Shown here in pieces: positions 49,650 through 59,700 of a stretch of 64,000 nucleotides of DNA. The notes under the pieces were generated by a model. It was not told the DNA's origin. It did not search any database and saw only the letters and a program-made list of their open reading frames with translations. Each line of letters begins with the position of its first letter. The first letter of the stretch is position 1. This DNA is from Methylobacterium sp. J-078 (GTDB lineage: Bacteria > Pseudomonadota > Alphaproteobacteria > Rhizobiales > Beijerinckiaceae): contig NZ_JAKSYI010000024.1 in the NCBI RefSeq assembly GCF_022829285.1, positions 1-64,000 on the forward strand, written 5' to 3'. The position numbers and the translations under genes are program-made.

Positions 49650-50255
49650 TTAGGATTGCATGATGGCAAGCGACGTGAAGTAGGCGCCGTAACCCAGCAC
49701 CATGACGGCGGCGACACCGTCGAGGACGTAGGGCGTCACCTTCCGGTAGACCCCGGTCCCGCCAAGGACGAGCCCCGCTCCGACGACGACGGCCAGGCCG
49801 AGACCGACGCCGAGCGTTGCGGTCCCCGCGCCTTCGCGTAGCGCCACGCCGAGCCAGACCACGAGGATCTCCAACCCCTCGGCGACGAGGGCCCATGCCG
49901 CGACGCCGAGGCCCGCCGCGTTCAGGGGGCGGTTCCAGTGCCCATCCACCGACGCGGCCGCATCTCCCGCGCGCCGTTTCGAATACCCGTCGACGAACTC
50001 GTAGGCGAGGTAGAGGCCGAAGCCGAGAAGCAGGACCGCCGAGATCCAATCGATCACGTTCAGCGCCAGAAGGTAGGCCGCCGAGCGAAGGGCGACCGCG
50101 AGCGCGGCAACGGCGAGCGCGCCGACGACGGAGCCGGCAAGGATGCTCCGCCATCCGAACCGGTAGGCGCCGGTCAGCATCACCGAGGCGGCGATGAAGA
50201 GTTCGGTGAAGGTCACCTGGAAGGTGATCAGGGCACCGAGCCACGAGATGGTCAT
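49650..50255 (-). CDS. Multi-pass membrane protein (COG4280-like)
   Basis: 201 aa with about six hydrophobic helices arranged as two similar halves. Helix 1 has T-F-Q-V-T-F-T-E-L-F-I-A-A and helix 4 has A-L-V-A-E-G-L-E-I-L-V-V-W; the Glu residues in each half resemble iron-permease and cation-exporter folds (R/A-E-G-L-E). I recall such proteins as COG4280 predicted membrane proteins, without a proven role. A transport function for a metal or small ion is plausible only by analogy. Start at 50255 (MTISWLGAL). Operon with the phosphatase gene. Confidence 0.7.
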   Translation of the reverse strand: MTISWLGALITFQVTFTELFIAASVMLTGAYRFGWRSILAGSVVGALAVAALAVALRSAAYLLALNVIDWISAVLLLGFGLYLAYEFVDGYSKRRAGDAAASVDGHWNRPLNAAGLGVAAWALVAEGLEILVVWLGVALREGAGTATLGVGLGLAVVVGAGLVLGGTGVYRKVTPYVLDGVAAVMVLGYGAYFTSLAIMQS

Positions 50256-50386
50256 GAATGGGTCCCCGGGGTTGGCTCGCCCGCTCCTATCACCGCCGGC
50301 CGACCCGTTCGCGGATTTCGTGGCGCCCGACCTCCATCGATCCCCCGGGATTGACCGCCTTGAGGCAATCGCGAATAAGCCCAGCA

Positions 50387-50451
50387 CGGTAATGGTGTCT
50401 GCCGGGCTTTGAGCCGAACCGCCGATCCCTGATGCGGCTGATGACTCCTAC
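50387..50451 (+). promoter_or_regulatory. Fluoride (crcB-type) riboswitch
   Basis: The sequence shows the crcB RNA core in order: GGTAATGGTGTCTGCC, a short stem region with GGGCTTTGAGCC, AACCGCC, and the conserved GGCTGATGACTCCTAC at the 3' end. It ends 29 bases before a ClC-F-like gene, so fluoride would switch on expression of the exporter. The pairing of GGTGTCTGCC/CGCC with the final block as a pseudoknot matches the known class. Confidence 0.88.
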
Positions 50452-50480
50452 TTTTCGCGCTTTTGCGAACTGGAGGAGTT

Positions 50481-51875
50481 ATGCGCGCGTCGTTCCGGAA
50501 CCTTTTCCACGACCTCGATCTAGCCGGCTTCCTGCGGACACGCCGGTCGCACGCCATCTCGGTGGCGCGCTGGTCGGTCATCCTGCTGCCGATGGCCGTT
50601 GCCGTGGGCACCCTCTGCGCCGCCTTCCTGTGGAGCCTCGACGCGGCCACCGAGGCGCGCTTCGACCATCCCTGGCTGCTGTTCCTGCTTCCCGTCGGCG
50701 GTTTCGCCGTGGGCCTTCTCTATCTTCTGTTCGGGAAGAGCGTGGAGGCCGGCAACAACCTCATCGTCGAGGAGATTCACGATCCGGACGGCGGCGTGCC
50801 GCTCCGGATGGCGCCGCTGATCTTTCTCGGCACCATCGTCACGCACCTGTTCGGTGGGTCGGCCGGGCGCGAGGGCACTGCGGTGCAGATGGGCGGAAGC
50901 CTCGCCAGCGGCTTTGGCAAGCTCTTCGGGGTGGATGCGGCCGGGGTCCGGGTCCTCCTGATGGCGGGCATCGCCGCCGGCTTCGGTGCGGTCTTCGGCA
51001 CCCCCATCGCCGGTGCGGTGTTCGCGCTGGAGGTGCTCGCGGTCGGTCGCGTCGAGTATGCCGCCCTGGTACCCTGCCTCCTCGCCGCGGTGGTCGGCGA
51101 CTGGACCTGCCAAGCCTGGGGCATCCACCACGGATTCTACCACGTCGACTTCCTCGCCGGCGGCGCGAAGGCCCTGACCGTCGATCCACTGCTACTCGCC
51201 AAGGTCGCCGTCGCCGGCGTCGCGTTCGGCCTCGTCGGTTTGCTGTTCGCGGAGGCCAACCACCTCCTCGGCGGGTGGCTCAAGCGCTTGGTCCCGTACG
51301 GACCGCTTCGCCCGGTGATCGGCGGCCTGGCCGTGATCGGCCTCGTCTACGCCCTCGGGACGCGCGACTACCTCGGGCTCGGCGTCTCGGCGGCCGACCC
51401 CGGCGGGATGACCATCAACACCTTCTTCGGACCGGACATCCATCCCTGGAGCTGGGCCCTAAAGGTCCTCTTCACGGTCGTGACCCTCAGCGCCGGGTTC
51501 AAGGGCGGCGAGGTCACCCCCCTGTTCTTCATCGGGGCCGCGCTCGGCAACGCCCTGGCCGGATTGCTCGGCGCGCCGGTGGACCTGTTTGCGGCGCTGG
51601 GGTTCGTCGCGGTCTTCGCGGGCGCCGCCAACACGCCGCTCGCCTGCACGCTGATGGGCATCGAGCTCTTCGGCGCGACGCACGGGGTCTACCTCGCGGT
51701 GGCCTGCTTCCTCGCGTACCTCTGCTCGGGCCACAACGGCATCTACCTGTCGCAGCGCATCGCCGTCCCGAAGGCGGCGACAGGCCTCGCCGGCGGCGCG
51801 ACCTTGCGCGAGGCGCGGTCGGGGCGCGCGCCGGCCGTCGGGCCCCGGCCCGCCCCCTCGTCCACCATCCACTGA
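50481..51875 (+). CDS. ClC-family fluoride/proton antiporter (ClC-F type)
   Basis: 464 aa channel-fold membrane transporter with 10 or more helices. [14 protein letters not shown] holds the gating Glu. The [12 protein letters not shown] motif in place of G-S-G-I-P is the mark of the fluoride-selective ClC-F branch, and [12 protein letters not shown] is also typical. GGAGGAG precedes the ATG. The fluoride riboswitch upstream and DUF190 gene downstream support fluoride export. The C-terminal ~30 residues are Arg/Ala/Pro-rich and not part of the transporter. Confidence 0.93.
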   Translation: MRASFRNLFHDLDLAGFLRTRRSHAISVARWSVILLPMAVAVGTLCAAFLWSLDAATEARFDHPWLLFLLPVGGFAVGLLYLLFGKSVEAGNNLIVEEIHDPDGGVPLRMAPLIFLGTIVTHLFGGSAGREGTAVQMGGSLASGFGKLFGVDAAGVRVLLMAGIAAGFGAVFGTPIAGAVFALEVLAVGRVEYAALVPCLLAAVVGDWTCQAWGIHHGFYHVDFLAGGAKALTVDPLLLAKVAVAGVAFGLVGLLFAEANHLLGGWLKRLVPYGPLRPVIGGLAVIGLVYALGTRDYLGLGVSAADPGGMTINTFFGPDIHPWSWALKVLFTVVTLSAGFKGGEVTPLFFIGAALGNALAGLLGAPVDLFAALGFVAVFAGAANTPLACTLMGIELFGATHGVYLAVACFLAYLCSGHNGIYLSQRIAVPKAATGLAGGATLREARSGRAPAVGPRPAPSSTIH

Positions 51876-51885
51876 AGGAGCCGAC

Positions 51886-52287
51886 ATGAACGCTTCGCAT
51901 CGCGTCGTCGCGACCGAGACCGGCATGATCCGGATCTACATGAGGCCCCGGGACCGGGCGGGCACCGGTCGGACCGGATGGTTTTCCGGCGGCAGGCCGC
52001 TCTATCGGGAGCTCGTCGCCCAGGCCAAGGCGGAGGGCCTCATGAACGCCGTCGCCCACCAGTCCCACCACGGCTACAGCAACCATGGGCCGATCCAGGA
52101 CGATGGGGCCGAGTCGCTCAACCCCGAGCTGACCATGTGCGTCGAGCTGATCGGTACCCGCGAGCAGCTCGAAGGCTTCTGCGGCCGGCACGGTGCCCAA
52201 CTCGCGAACAAGGTCATCGTCTACAAGCACCTTGAGCACTGGAGCGTCAGCCATGTCGGCGTCGGCGCGGCGGGGCGGGCTGCCTGA
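51886..52287 (+). CDS. DUF190 (PII-like) protein linked to fluoride export
   Basis: 133 aa. DUF190 pattern: M-I-R-I-Y-M-R-P-R-D-R, L-Y-R-E-L-V-A-Q-A-K, G-L-M-N-A-V-A-H-Q-S-H-H-G-Y, L-T-M-C-V-E-L-I-G and K-V-I-V-Y-K-H-L-E-H. The fold is like PII signal proteins, usually trimeric. DUF190 genes commonly sit beside crcB or ClC-F fluoride exporters. It starts 10 bases after the transporter gene, with AAGGAG upstream, so it is under the same riboswitch. Its exact role (regulator or sensor of the exporter) is not established. Confidence 0.87.
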   Translation: MNASHRVVATETGMIRIYMRPRDRAGTGRTGWFSGGRPLYRELVAQAKAEGLMNAVAHQSHHGYSNHGPIQDDGAESLNPELTMCVELIGTREQLEGFCGRHGAQLANKVIVYKHLEHWSVSHVGVGAAGRAA

Positions 52288-52313
52288 CCTGGACCGTCCC
52301 GGGCCGTTCCAGG
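52288..52313. terminator. Hairpin after DUF190 gene
   Basis: CCTGGA ... TCCAGG with extra G-C pairs inside, immediately after the stop codon. No T-run; weak candidate terminator of the fluoride operon. Confidence 0.35.
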
Positions 52314-52423
52314 CATCGGAGCGCCGGATAGGCCAACGGATGCGATAGCCGGCCATGGGTGCGCGGTCCGACCTTCGGACCGGCAGGCTTCAGCGCTGGT
52401 CGGGCCGCCAGCGCGGGAGACCT

Positions 52424-53149
52424 ATGCCCATGCCGCTTCGCCCGATCTCCGCCCTGCGTAACGTCCTCCAGGGGGAGGCATCCGACGGCCTGATCCTGAT
52501 GGCGAGCGCCGCCCTGGCGCTCGCCATCGCGAACTCCGGCTGGTCGGACGCCCACTTCCCAGTCCTCAAGACATACGTCGGCGGCCTCAGCGTCCTGCAC
52601 TGGGTCAACGATGGTCTGATGGCGGCGTTCTTCCTGCTCGTCGGCCTGGAGATCAAGCGCGAGGTCCTCGACGGACGCCTGCGGACCTGGCCCGACCGTG
52701 TCCTTCCAGGCGTCGCGGCGCTTGGCGGCATGGTCGCCCCGGCCCTGATCTAGATCGCGGTGAACCGGCACTCGCCCGAGACCCTGCGCGGTTGGGCGAT
52801 CCCGACCGCGACCGACATCGCCTTCGCCCTCGGGGTGCTGGCCCTGCTCGGGTCGCGCGTGCCCGTGTCACTCAAGATCTTCCTGACCGCGCTCGCCATC
52901 ATCGACGACCTCGGGGCGATCCTCATCATCGCCGCCTTCTACACCGCGGACCTGTCGCTTCCGATGCTCGCCGGGGCGGCGGCCGTGTTCGCGGGCCTGT
53001 TCGGCATGAACAAGGCGGGGGTGAGCCGGCTGACGCCCTACCTCGTCCTCGGCGCCGTGCTGTCTTATCGTGCATCCGCCCCTGCTGCATCCGGACCATC
53101 AAGCATGGCTGCCAATAAATTATTGAATACCGAATTTACCGGAAAATAA
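52424..53149 (+). pseudogene. nhaA: NhaA Na+/H+ antiporter, nonsense mutation and 3' truncation
   Basis: The 5' part (52424-52753) encodes an NhaA start (F-L-L-V-G-L-E-I-K-R-E, L-P-G-V-A-A-L-G-G-M) that ends at TAG in place of the usual Tyr of P-A-L-I-Y. The same frame then continues with the conserved core: [15 protein letters not shown] (transport Asp) and [10 protein letters not shown] (second Asp pair). Homology stops near L-V-L-G-A-V-L at about 53062, leaving about half of a normal ~390-residue protein. The tail is unrelated, AT-rich sequence. GGAGACC precedes the ATG. Two independent lesions mean the gene is dead. Confidence 0.88.
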
Positions 53150-53242
53150 GTGCCCTATCGATTATAAAACTCGGATGTGTATTTTTGTGACCGTTCCCTA
53201 TCGGATCTATTGTGGTGCGTGCCACTGCGTTTCGGGGGCGTT

Positions 53243-53686
53243 CTAGATACGGAGAACTTCGAGTTCCCGTCTGCAGGTCTCGCCGAAGTCGGCGAGGGGG
53301 TCCGCGTCCTTCCCCTGTCTGATCCTGTCCTGGATCTCGGCGAAGGTCAGGTTCGGCGAGGCATAGATGTCGACCACCTGTGAAAGCAGCCGCTCGGCCG
53401 CCTCGATCACCGGGCGCGTCGACCTCAGGCGCATGCGGCCGATGAGGGCGAACATGCCGACGACCACCTCCGGGCCCTCTGGGTCGTGGGTGATCGCGTC
53501 GGCCAGACACTTCGACGCCTCGGCGATGAACTCGTCGTAGAGCGCCTCGCGCTTCCCCGCCTCCTGCGCCTGCCATTGCGCCTTGCGCGCGCCGTTCTGG
53601 GTCAGCCACGTCGTCACCAACGACGAGGCCGCGCCCACGAGGGAGCCGGCCAGGCCGGTGGCGGCCGTAAGGACCGCGATTTCCAT
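53243..53686 (-). CDS. Membrane-anchored hypothetical protein, paralogue of gene at 43697
   Basis: 147 aa. Same build as the 43697 product: N-terminal hydrophobic helix (~5-28), T-T-W-L-T-Q, then K-R-E-A-L-Y-D-E-F-I-A-E-A-S, a middle region with A-S-P-N-L-T-F-A and the C-terminal C-R-R-E-L-E-V-L. Roughly a third of positions match. It is 20 bases downstream of the TetR gene on the same strand and probably co-transcribed. Function unknown; both paralogues are second genes of small regulated operons. Confidence 0.65.
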   Translation of the reverse strand: MEIAVLTAATGLAGSLVGAASSLVTTWLTQNGARKAQWQAQEAGKREALYDEFIAEASKCLADAITHDPEGPEVVVGMFALIGRMRLRSTRPVIEAAERLLSQVVDIYASPNLTFAEIQDRIRQGKDADPLADFGETCRRELEVLRI

Positions 53687-53706
53687 GACGTCCTCCTGAT
53701 CGAATC

Positions 53707-54351
53707 TCAGCGACCTTCGCCTGCGCGACCCACGACGAGGGTCCGTTCAAGCATGTCGAGGTGGGCGTCGAAGTAGGCGGCCATATCCATGGGGTAGGCA
53801 TCCCCGAACTGCGTGCGCCAGATCGAGGCGGACACGGCCGCTGCCATCATCAGGTTCGGGAACTCGCTAGCGGCGACAGGCCGGAATTCGCCGCGTTCCA
53901 CACCGTAGGCGAGGACGGCGGCCAACCGGGCGTTCACCGGCCCGATGACCTCGTCGTGCCACCGCACAGCCAGTTCCGGAAAGCGCGTCCCGTCGGCTAG
54001 CAGCAGCCGGAGCAACTCCCGGCCGCGTCGGTCATGGACCAGGGCGTCGTAGACGAACCGGAAGTAGGCCCGGAGGATCTCCATCGCCGGGCCCTTCGGA
54101 TTGGTCGCCAAGCTGGCGAGTAGGTCGAGGGTGGGCTGCACCATTTCCTTGAAGGTGGCGACGAAAAGATCCTCCTTGCTCGGGAAGTAGAGGTAGACCG
54201 TGCCCTTCGTGATCCCGGCGCGAAGGGCCACGTCGTCGACCCGCGTCCCAGCGAAGCCCTTGAGGGCGAACTCCTCGAACGCCGCCTCCAGGATCTCGCC
54301 CGGTCGCGCTTCCTTGCGCCTCTGCCTCGGTCCCACCGCCGCCTTGCTCAT
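53707..54351 (-). CDS. TetR/AcrR-family repressor of the RND cluster
   Basis: 214 aa. N-terminal helix-turn-helix (~18-65): I-L-E-A-A-F-E-E-F-A-L-K-G-F, V-D-D-V-A-L-R-A-G-I-T-K-G-T-V-Y-L-Y-F-P-S-K. The C-terminal ligand domain is of the AcrR type. It is divergent from the adaptor/RND operon, with a near-palindrome (ACTGACTGGTTAGT) between them, so it most likely represses the pump and itself. GGGAAT lies 5 bases before the start. Confidence 0.9.
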   Translation of the reverse strand: MSKAAVGPRQRRKEARPGEILEAAFEEFALKGFAGTRVDDVALRAGITKGTVYLYFPSKEDLFVATFKEMVQPTLDLLASLATNPKGPAMEILRAYFRFVYDALVHDRRGRELLRLLLADGTRFPELAVRWHDEVIGPVNARLAAVLAYGVERGEFRPVAASEFPNLMMAAAVSASIWRTQFGDAYPMDMAAYFDAHLDMLERTLVVGRAGEGR

Positions 54352-54365
54352 CTCATTCCCTGTTG

Positions 54366-54379
54366 ACTGACTGGTTAGT
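54366..54379. promoter_or_regulatory. Candidate TetR operator
   Basis: ACTGACTGGTTAGT is an imperfect 14-bp palindrome (10 of 14 bases symmetric) within the AT-rich divergent gap, 15 bases from the TetR start and about 200 bases before the first adaptor gene. Confidence 0.45.
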
Positions 54380-54581
54380 TATTAGTAGATCATGGGCATC
54401 CCGGCAAGCGCGTCGCCTTCATGGCCGCGTGGCCGTACGGGACAACCCCTTCGCCCCATCCAGGGGCACCGGAATGGCCGTCGCCCCCCGGGAGCGACGG
54501 CCGAGAAGGAGCGGCTGCTTCGCCCCCTCGCAGCCGCTCCTTCGCCCCCCCGTCCACGCGGGTGATACGGAGCCCGATCCC

Positions 54582-55640
54582 ATGATGACCCGCCTGACCC
54601 TTCTTTCGGTGGCGCTGCTCGTCGCAAGTGATGCGGTTGCGACCGAGGCGGTCTCTGTGAACACGGTCACCGCGGTCCGCGCCCCGGTCTCGGAGGACGT
54701 GGTGCTGAGCGGGGACATCCAGGCGAAGTATCTGTCCAACGTCTCCTTCCGCGTGACCGGCAAGATCTCGGAGCGCCTGGCCGAGGTCGGGGACCATGTC
54801 CGGGCCGACCAGGTCATCGCGAGGCTGGAGACGCAGGAGCAACAGGTCAACGTCGACACCGCCCAGGCCGCTCTCAACTCCGCCGAGGCGCTCCTTATAC
54901 AGGCCAAGGTGAACTTCGAGCGCCAGCAGACCCTGATGAAGAGCGGCTACACCACCCGCACCACCTACGACGGGGCGGAGCAGCAGCTTCGAACGACGCA
55001 GGCGTCGGTCGATTCGGCCCGGGCGGCCCTCGGTACGGCCAAGGAGCAGTTCACCTACACCGAGCTTCGGACCGGCGTGGCCGGCATCATCACAGCCCGC
55101 AGCGCGGAGGCAGGCCAGGTGGTCTCCTCTGGCCAGACCGTGTTCACGCTGGCGCAGGACGGAAGCCGCGACGCCGTCTTCACGGTCCCGACCATCCTGC
55201 TGGAGCCGCCCCCCGAGAGCCGGAAGGTCGACGTCTCGCTCCAGGCCGACCCGCGCGTGACCACAGTCGGGACCGTGCGGGAGATCTCCCCCACCGTCGA
55301 CACGAACTCCGGCGGCGTCCGCGTGAAGATCGGTCTCGACGCGGTGCCGGCCGGGATGTCGCTGGGGGCGGTGGTGCTCGGACGTGCCCGCCTGCGCCCG
55401 CGGGATGCGGTGACGCTGCCGTGGAGCGCGCTCTTCCGATGGAAGGACGCGTCGGCGGTGTGGGTCCTCGACCCGGGAACGGGGAGCGTGTCGCCCAAGC
55501 CCGTCGAGATCGACCGCTACGAAGGCTCGGGCATCGTCCTCGCCGGTGGCGTCGAGCCCGGCGAGGAGGTCGTCACCGCCGGCATCCAGTTCCTGTCACC
55601 GGGCCGAAAGGTCACCGTCGCCGGAAAGGGCACGCCGTGA
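54582..55640 (+). CDS. RND efflux periplasmic adaptor (first)
   Basis: 352 aa membrane-fusion protein. N-terminal signal peptide (L-T-L-L-S-V-A-L-L-V-A-S-D-A-V-A), barrel-sandwich hybrid with V-S-F-R-V-T-G-K-I-S-E-R and G-D-H-V-R-A-D-Q-V-I-A-R-L, a coiled-coil hairpin (~100-165), then V-A-G-I-I-T-A-R-S-A-E-A-G-Q-V-V and the beta-barrel. Start at 54582 was chosen for the signal peptide (GGAG 10 bases upstream); the frame is open further. Overlaps the second adaptor by GTGA. It bridges the inner-membrane pump to an outer-membrane channel not encoded here. Confidence 0.88.
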   Translation: MMTRLTLLSVALLVASDAVATEAVSVNTVTAVRAPVSEDVVLSGDIQAKYLSNVSFRVTGKISERLAEVGDHVRADQVIARLETQEQQVNVDTAQAALNSAEALLIQAKVNFERQQTLMKSGYTTRTTYDGAEQQLRTTQASVDSARAALGTAKEQFTYTELRTGVAGIITARSAEAGQVVSSGQTVFTLAQDGSRDAVFTVPTILLEPPPESRKVDVSLQADPRVTTVGTVREISPTVDTNSGGVRVKIGLDAVPAGMSLGAVVLGRARLRPRDAVTLPWSALFRWKDASAVWVLDPGTGSVSPKPVEIDRYEGSGIVLAGGVEPGEEVVTAGIQFLSPGRKVTVAGKGTP

Positions 55641-56710
55641 GACGCCTCGTCCTCCCCATCGCCGCCCTCGTCGCCCTTTCGGGCTGCAAGGAGCAGAAGG
55701 CCGAGGCCCCGCCGCCGGTCCGCCCGGTCCTGACGACGACCGTGGCACTGGAGGAAGCCCGGACCTTCGGCCCCTTCGCGGGCACGGTCCAGCCTCGCTA
55801 CGAGAGCCAACTCGGCTTCCGGATCGGCGGTCGCATCGTCGCCCGCGACGTCTTCGTCGGCGACCAAGTCGCCAAGGGCACGCGGCTTGCCGCCCTTGAT
55901 CCCACCGTGCAGCAGTTCGCCCTGGTGCGGGCCCGCGCCGACGTGGCCGATGCCCAGGCGCAAGTGAAGAACGCCTCGGCCGCCGAGGGGCGGCAACGCA
56001 TCCTGTTCGAGAACAACAGCGCCGTGACGCAGGCCCAGCTCGACGGGGCGGTGGCCAATCGCGACACCGCCGACGCCCGGCTGGCCCAGGCCAAGGCCGC
56101 CCTGCAGAAGGCCACGGACGAGCTCGGCTACGCCACGCTCACCGCGGGCTTCGACGGCGTCGTCACGGCGTGGAGCGCCGAGGTCGGGCAGGTGGTCCCG
56201 CCGGGGCAGGTGGTGGTCACGATGGCGCGTCCCGACGTGCGCGAGGCCGTGGTCGACATCCCGGACGATCTGATCGGCGAAATGCCGAAGGACATCGAGT
56301 TCACGGTCAGGCTCCAGGAGGTTCCCGAGGTCACCGCCAGGGCCCGCGTGCGCGAGATCGGTCCCCTGGCCGAAGCCTCGACCCGGACGCGACGCGTGCG
56401 CATGTCCCTGATCGATCCGCCCGATGGTTTCCGCCTCGGCAATACCGTCACGGTCGCGTTCGAGCGCCCGGTCTCCCCGCGCTTCCCCGTGCCGTCGACG
56501 GCCCTCGTCGAGGACGACGGCCATGCCGCGGTCTGGGTCGTCGCCCCGGATGGCAGGACCATCAACCGCCGCGAGGTCACGATCCTGGAACGCGAGGAGG
56601 GTCGCGCCTTCGTCGGCACCGGTCTCAAGGCCGGCGAGAAGGTCGCCGTCGCCGGCGTCCACGGCTTCGCCGAGGGCCAGGCGGTCCGGCTTCCCGAGAC
56701 CGGCCTCTAG
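55637..56710 (+). CDS. RND efflux adaptor lipoprotein (second)
   Basis: 357 aa. Lipobox L-S-G-C at ~14-17 marks it as a lipoprotein. Then the adaptor core: Y-E-S-Q-L-G-F-R-I-G-G-R-I, G-D-Q-V-A-K-G-T-R-L-A-A-L-D, coiled hairpin (~100-160), L-G-Y-A-T-L-T-A-G-F-D-G-V-V-T and beta-barrel. GTG start overlaps the preceding stop (GTGA) with GGAAAGGG before it. Two adaptors in a row differ in anchoring: the first is a signal-peptide protein, this one is lipid-anchored, suggesting mixed adaptor hexamers as in some pumps. Confidence 0.92.
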   Translation: MRRLVLPIAALVALSGCKEQKAEAPPPVRPVLTTTVALEEARTFGPFAGTVQPRYESQLGFRIGGRIVARDVFVGDQVAKGTRLAALDPTVQQFALVRARADVADAQAQVKNASAAEGRQRILFENNSAVTQAQLDGAVANRDTADARLAQAKAALQKATDELGYATLTAGFDGVVTAWSAEVGQVVPPGQVVVTMARPDVREAVVDIPDDLIGEMPKDIEFTVRLQEVPEVTARARVREIGPLAEASTRTRRVRMSLIDPPDGFRLGNTVTVAFERPVSPRFPVPSTALVEDDGHAAVWVVAPDGRTINRREVTILEREEGRAFVGTGLKAGEKVAVAGVHGFAEGQAVRLPETGL

Positions 56711-56797
56711 GCCCGATCCGCCTCGCCCTTCCCCTTCAATCGCCCTTTCCGTTCACCCGCGGGTCCCGGACCTGTCGCGCCTCGCGAGGATGCGCCG

Positions 56798-59700
56798 ATG
56801 AAATCCTTCAACATCTCGGAATGGGCGCTGTCCCACCGGTCCTTCATCTGGTTCCTCATGGCCATCGCCCTGTTGGCCGGGGCCATGGCCTACACCAAGC
56901 TCGGGCGCGAGGAGGACCCGGCCTTCGCGATCAAGACCATGGTCGTCCAGGCCCGCTGGCCGGGCGCCACCATCGACGAGACGCTCCAACAGGTCACCGA
57001 GCGCATCGAGAAGGAGGTCAAGCAGATCAACGCGGTCGATTACACGAAGAGCTACACGACCCCGGGCCAGACCACGGTGTTCGTGAACCTTCGCGAGACC
57101 ACGCCCCCCAAGACCATCCCGTGGCTGTTCTACCAGGTGCGCAAGCGCCTCGGCGACATCCAGGGCACGTTCCCGCAGGGCGTCCAGCCGCTGGGCTACA
57201 ACGACGAGTTCGGCGACGTGTTCGGCAACATCTACGCCTTCACGTCGGACGGCCTCTCGATGCGTCAGCTCCGCGACTACGTCGAGCAGGTGCGCACCGG
57301 CGTCCTGGCCGTGGAGAACGTCGGCAAGACCCAGGTCCTGGGCGCGCGCGACGAGGTGATCTACCTCGACTTCTCGGTGCGCAAGCTCGCCGCGCTCGGC
57401 ATCGACATGCAGAGCGTCATCAACACCCTCCAGGCCCAGAACGCCGTCCAGCCCTCGGGCGTGATCCAGGCCGGTCCCGAGCAGATCAGCGTACGCGTCG
57501 GCGGGCAGTTCACGGACGAGAACAGCCTGAGGGCCATCAACCTTCGGATCAACGACCGCTTCTTCCGGCTTTCGGACGTGGCCGAGATCTCCCGCGGCTT
57601 CACCGATCCGCCCGAGGCGCTGTTCCGCTACGACGGACAGCCCGCCATCGGGCTCGCCGTCGCCATGCAGGCCAGCGCCAACCTCCTGCATTTCGGCGAG
57701 GCGTTGAAGGAGAAGATGCGGGAGCTCGAAGCCGACCTGCCCGCCGGGGTCGGCATCCATCTCGTCTCCGACCAGCCCAAGATCGTGGAGGAGGCCGTGG
57801 GCGGCTTCGTCCAGGCCCTGATCGAGGCGGTGGTGATCGTGCTGGCGGTGAGCTTCATCAGCCTGGGATGGCGCGCCGGCCTCGTCGTCTCGCTCTCCAT
57901 CCCGCTGGTCCTGGCCATCACCTTCGTGATCATGGACGCCATGGGGGTGACGCTCCAGCGCATCTCGCTCGGCGCCCTCATCATCGCGCTCGGCCTCCTC
58001 GTCGACGACGCCATGATCTCCGTCGAGATGATGGTCGCGCGCCTGGAGGTCGGCGACAGCCTGCAGAAGGCCGCCGTCTTCGCCTACACCTCCACCGCCT
58101 TCCCGATGCTGACGGGCACGCTCGTGACCGTAGCCGGCTTCATCCCCATCGGCTTCAACGGCTCGTCGGCGGGCGAGTACACCTACTCGCTCTTCGTCGT
58201 CATCGCGGTCTCGCTCCTCGTCTCATGGGTGGTGGCCGTGGCGTTCACCCCCCTGATCGGGGTCAAGATCCTGCCGAAGACGATCAAGGGCCACCACGAC
58301 AAGCCGAGCCGTACGCTCTCTGCCTTCCGCGCCCTGCTCCTGCCCGCCATGCGCCATCGCTGGCTGACCGTGACGGTCTGCGTCGCGCTGCTCGGGGCCT
58401 CCGTCTACGGCCTCGGCTTCGTGCAGCAGCAGTTCTTCCCGTCCTCGGATCGGCCCGAGGTCCTCGTCGACATGACGTTGCCGCAGAGTGCCAGCATCGG
58501 CGAGACGCAGGCCCAGATGGACCGCTTCGAGAGCGTGCTGAAGGGCGATCCCGAGATCCGGCACTGGACCTCCTACGTCGGACAGGGCGCCGTCCGCTTC
58601 TACCTTCCGCTGGACCAGCAACTCGCCAACGCCTTCTTCGGCCAGATCGTCATCGAGACGGCCTCCCTGGAAGCGCGCGGCCGCACCATCGCGCGCCTGA
58701 GCGAGGTCGCGAAGCGGGACTTCGTCGGCACCGACGTCTTCGTGCATCCGCTGGACATCGGGCCGCCGGTCGGACGCCCGATCCAGTACCGGATCGGCGG
58801 CCCCGACCTGCAGGTGGTGCGCCAGTCGGCGATGACGCTGTCGAACATCATCGCCGCGAATGCCAGCCTGTCCGTCCCGACCCTCGACTGGAACGAGCCC
58901 GGCAAGGTGCTCAAGGTCGAGATCCTGCAGGACAAGGCGCGCCAGCTCGGCATCACCTCGAAGGACATCGCCACCATCCTCAACGGGGTCGTGGGCGGCG
59001 GCAGCATCACCCAGGTCCGGGACTCGATCTATCTCGTGAACGTGGTCAGCCGCGCCCAGGCCGCCGAGCGGCACTCCATCGACACCCTGAAGAGCCTCCA
59101 GGTCCCGCTCCCCAACGGCAGCACCGTCTCCCTGCTGGCCTTCGCCAAGATCCGCTACGACCTGGAGCAACCCATCGTCTGGCGGCGCGACCGGCTCCCC
59201 ACCATCACCGTCAAGGCCACCATCAAGGACGCCACGCAGGCGGCCACGGTCGTGGCCGCCCTGAAGCCCGAGATCGAGGCGTTCCGGAAGACGCTTCCCG
59301 CGGGCTACGTCCTCGCGACGGGTGGCGAGGTCGAGGAGAGCGGGAAGGGTGCCGGTCCCATCGCGGCCGTGGCGCCCGTGATGCTCCTCGCCATGGCCTT
59401 CTTCCTCATGGTGCAGCTGCAGAGCATCCAGAAGCTCTTCCTGGTGGTCAGCGTCGCGCCCCTCGGCCTCATCGGCGTCGTGGCGGCCCTCCTGCCCTCG
59501 GGGGCGCCGCTCGGCTTCGTCGCGATCCTCGGCGTGCTGGCCCTCATCGGCATCATCATCCGCAACTCGGTGATCATGGTCGCCCAGATCGAGGATTACG
59601 AGGCCACGGGCATGCCGAGGTGGGACGCGGTGGTCGAGGCGACCTGCCATCGCATGCGGCCCATCCTCCTCACAGCCGCCGCCGCCAGCCTCGCGATGAT

